Source of the DNA: Candidatus Helarchaeota archaeon
Lineage (GTDB): Archaea; Asgardarchaeota; Lokiarchaeia; Helarchaeales; HEL-GB-A
DNA length: 7,282 nt
NCBI GenBank assembly: GCA_016840125.1
Contig: JAEOSY010000358.1
Span: forward strand, 1 to 7,282
Reading direction: 5' to 3'
The notes beneath the pieces were generated by a model, which was not told where the DNA came from, made no database searches, and was given only the letters and a program-made list of their open reading frames with translations. Shown here one piece after another: positions 6,254-7,282 of this stretch (its first letter is position 1; each line of letters starts with the position of its first letter). Made by a program: the position numbers and the translations under genes.

Positions 6254-6274
6254 AAACTGAATATTATTCAGTTT
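6254..6274. promoter_or_regulatory. Perfect 21-bp palindrome upstream of SCP2 paralogue 2
   Basis: AAACTGAATA and TATTCAGTTT flank a single T. It ends 4 bases from the TATA-like box, where an archaeal activator or repressor would contact the promoter. A related palindrome (3984-4004) lies upstream of paralogue 1 with a 17-base gap to its TATA-like box. Confidence 0.55.
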
Positions 6275-6284
6275 ATCTTTGTAG

Positions 6285-6308
6285 ACTCATCCTAAAAAGT
6301 AGATGAGT
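6285..6308 (-). terminator. Hairpin downstream of the HD-domain gene
   Basis: ACTCATC (6285-6291) and GATGAGT (6302-6308) form a perfect 7-bp stem, with a ten-base loop that reads TACTTTTTAG on the minus strand. It begins 13 bases after the TGA of the HD gene. There is no T tract after the stem, so it may be a transcript-end stabiliser rather than a true terminator. Confidence 0.4.
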
Positions 6309-6321
6309 TGATCCGTTTATT

Positions 6322-6813
6322 TCATAAAATATCAATTAATTCAGAGAGTTCTTTCTCTATTTTGAGCACGTTTTCCTTTGCGGACATGAGCAGCTGACTT
6401 TTTCCGTATCGGCGAATCCAGAGATCGAAGCGGTCATTTACTGACATTTCTTGGGTACCTTTCATAATTTTATCTGTGTAGCAGACGATCTTTTCCTCGA
6501 TCGATTCAGGGTGAAAATCATTGAGTGAATGAGTTTCAGCAATACGGGCAATGGGTTCGGAAAATCCGTGGTTCCTAATGATTTGCCCGCCTAGCTCTGC
6601 ATGATGAATACCCTGTGCCCTAATTCGTCCAATGTCATGTAAAAGTGCGCCCAACTCGACTATCTCGATATTTACAGGATGCCCCGCTGCCTGAATCCTC
6701 TCGGCAATCGCAACTGCCTTCTCAGCAACGGCGACGGAGTGTTGAATGATATGTTCAGGTAACCCTAAATCTCGGAGCAGGGCTAGCGCATCCTTCGGTG
6801 TCATGATTCTCAT
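6322..6813 (-). CDS. HDIG-domain metal-dependent phosphohydrolase (archaeal TIGR00295-like)
   Basis: A 163-residue HD-superfamily protein. The metal-ligand set is complete: H25 (IIQHSVAV), H59-D60 (LLHDIGR), H71 (IHHAELGGQIIRNHGF), H95 (AETHS) and D114 (CYTDKIM). The HDIG form and the HAELGG...NHGF spacing match the small archaeal HD family TIGR00295 as I remember it. Members are presumed cytoplasmic phosphohydrolases, and the substrate is not known. The C-terminus (142-162) is a Lys/Glu-rich helix. Two starts are possible: ATG 6813 (MRIMTPKD) and ATG 6804 (MTPKD). A TATA-like box sits only about 20-25 bases upstream, so the message is leaderless and the downstream ATG is a real alternative. 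It is a single-gene unit. Confidence 0.85.
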   Translation of the reverse strand: MRIMTPKDALALLRDLGLPEHIIQHSVAVAEKAVAIAERIQAAGHPVNIEIVELGALLHDIGRIRAQGIHHAELGGQIIRNHGFSEPIARIAETHSLNDFHPESIEEKIVCYTDKIMKGTQEMSVNDRFDLWIRRYGKSQLLMSAKENVLKIEKELSELIDIL

Positions 6814-6820
6814 CGTTTAA

Positions 6821-6836
6821 TACTATACTATACTTT
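6821..6836 (-). promoter_or_regulatory. TATA-like box of the HD-domain gene
   Basis: The minus strand reads AAAGTATAGTATAGTA, three overlapping TATA-like steps. Their spacing predicts a transcript start between 6813 and 6803, so translation is probably leaderless. On the plus strand the same bases abut repeat copy 1. Confidence 0.4.
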
Positions 6837-6985
6837 GCCGCTCCAGAATCGTTCTAACTTCCCAAGCTACCGGGGTTACTACCAATTACTACCTAGCAAC
6901 CCAATTAAAAATATTACTCTGAATGTTGGGTTATTAGTTGAGGTAGGTAACGCCTAGGTGGAGTAACAACGGTTCTGAGGGCTTT
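6828..6985 (+). repeat. Structured repeat unit, copy 1 (possible non-coding RNA)
   Basis: First of three related units in a stretch of about 450 bases without a protein gene. Shared blocks include CCAGAA (6843-6848), CCAAGCTACCGGG (6862-6874), AGCAACCC followed by an AT-rich loop and GGGTT, and CTGAGGGCT (6975-6983). It folds on paper into one long imperfect hairpin. CAGAATCGTT (6844-6853) pairs with AACGGTTCTG (6968-6977). GTTACTACC (6875-6883) pairs with GGTAGGTAAC (6942-6951). AACCCAA (6898-6904) pairs with TTGGGTT (6926-6932). It also carries an internal 10-base duplication (TTACTACC at 6876 and 6886). Strand and function are unknown. Confidence 0.55.
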
Positions 6986-6994
6986 ATAAATATA
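6983..6994 (+). promoter_or_regulatory. Strong TATA box between repeat copies 1 and 2
   Basis: TTTATAAATATA is close to the ideal archaeal TATA box. It predicts rightward transcription starting near 7013, just before copy 2. No protein start fits downstream, which supports an RNA gene that runs through copies 2 and 3. Confidence 0.5.
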
Positions 6995-7016
6995 CTTTTT
7001 CCATTCTTTAAAATTA

Positions 7017-7166
7017 TACTGTACATTGCAGTTCCAGAAACGCTTCAACTCCCCAAGCTACCGGGATTACCACCGAGCAACCCGTTTAATAATATTTCGC
7101 AAAATACTGGGTTTTAAAGTAAGCTATACAATGCTTGGACCGGGACGCCGCGCTGCTGAGGGCTAT
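7017..7166 (+). repeat. Structured repeat unit, copy 2 (possible non-coding RNA)
   Basis: It aligns with copy 1 from TATACT (7017) through CCAGAA (7034-7039), CCAAGCTACCGGG (7053-7065), AGCAACCC (7076-7083), GGGTT (7109-7113) and CTGAGGGCT (7156-7164). Exactly 42 bases separate GGGTT from CTGAGGGCT in both copies, and the copy-to-copy offset shortens from 191 to about 180 where copy 1 has its 10-base duplication. The closing helix CAGAAACGC with GCGCTGCTG keeps 7 of 9 pairs, with one U-A to C-G change relative to copy 1. The inner GTTACTACC helix of copy 1 is not preserved. GC rises sharply from about 7133 onward. Confidence 0.5.
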
Positions 7167-7183
7167 AGGTGGTTCAAGAGATG

Positions 7184-7282
7184 TTGCAAAGAAAGTCACC
7201 GAAATCGTCGATGGTAGTTAGGGCTACCGTCCAGCTACCAATGCAAGACAGCAATCCGTCTAAAACGCGGTGCTCACCTCCA
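7184..7282 (+). repeat. Structured repeat unit, copy 3 (partial, runs off the window)
   Basis: A weaker third copy. AGCTACC (7233-7239) and AGCAATCCGTCTAAAA (7250-7265) match copy 2's AGCTACC and AGCAACCCGTTTAATA in order, and CACCGAAATCGTC (7197-7209) resembles the CCAGAA block. Local hairpins are visible: GGTAG (7213-7217) with CTACC (7224-7228). AG-CACCG (7194-7201, one bulged T) pairs with CGGTGCT (7268-7274). GC content is high for this genome, as expected of a structured RNA. The right end is outside the window. Confidence 0.4.

Noticed and set aside
6898..6932. Integron attC-like site (GTTGGGT with ACCCAA)
   Set aside because: Only one arm fits the core-site pattern, copy 2 does not fit, and there is no integrase or cassette array.
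6841..7060. Replication-origin ORB boxes (TTCCAG..AAACG at 7032-7042)
   Set aside because: The central part of the ORB motif and its G run are missing, there is no cdc6/orc1 gene nearby, and the blocks take part in hairpins instead.
7026..7217. A 63-codon rightward frame across repeat copies 2 and 3
   Set aside because: Arg/Cys-rich, low-plausibility composition. It overlaps the structured repeats and is not conserved between copies.
7135..7221. A 28-codon TTG-start frame reading LDRDAALLRAIGGSRDVAKK and onward
   Set aside because: It looks protein-like, but it starts inside repeat copy 2, has no ribosome-binding site, is closed by an upstream in-frame stop and has no counterpart in copy 1. 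Probably chance in a GC-rich RNA-like stretch.
7185..7282. RNase P RNA, because AAAG(T)CACCG with CGGTGCT resembles helix P4 with its bulged U
   Set aside because: The universal GAGGAAAGUC and ACAGAA cores are not intact, and only about 66 bases lie between the strands, too few for a normal specificity domain. The pairing is kept only as a local helix.
6828..7282. CRISPR array
   Set aside because: Units are about 180 nt, diverged and partly self-complementary, without identical short repeats or equal spacers.

Overview
The window looks archaeal. Several genes are preceded by AT-rich TATA-type boxes, followed either by very short leaders or by GGTG/GAGGT ribosome-binding sites. The gene set (HerA-type ATPase with a HAS-barrel, COG4189-like winged-helix regulator, archaeal HDIG phosphohydrolase, small SCP2 proteins, Yip1-type membrane protein) also fits an archaeon. 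Moderate-to-low GC and very acidic SCP2 proteins would suit an Asgard or related uncultured lineage, but nothing here fixes the phylum.

Layout. At the left edge the last 76 codons of a glycosidase-like gene (GH105/GH88-like, tentative) run rightward and overlap (TGATG) a five-pass Yip1-family membrane protein. Three leftward genes follow: an unrecognised coiled-coil protein (891-1322), a small ArsR/COG4189-like regulator (1371-1655) and a HerA/DUF87 ATPase (1772-3271, TTG start). Next come two SCP2-domain paralogues in the same leftward orientation (3443-3853 and 5750-6160, about 85% identical). They bracket a rightward GH4 NAD-dependent glycosidase (4177-5670). A leftward HD-domain phosphohydrolase (6322-6813) is the last protein gene.

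The last 450 bases hold no convincing protein gene. They carry three diverged tandem copies of a unit of about 180 nt. The first copy folds on paper into one long imperfect hairpin, and a strong TATA box sits between copies 1 and 2. I cannot match this to a known RNA family, and it is the best candidate here for something undescribed.

How the parts may work together. The two SCP2 genes share a 21-bp palindrome just upstream of a similar TATA-like box, so they are probably co-regulated. Their C-terminal halves are nearly identical in DNA while the middles have diverged, which suggests gene conversion. The GH4 enzyme (CHEL motif) and the left-edge glycosidase fragment may both act on plant-type uronic-acid sugars, but they are 4 kb apart and not in one operon. 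The remaining genes look like single-gene units rather than one pathway.
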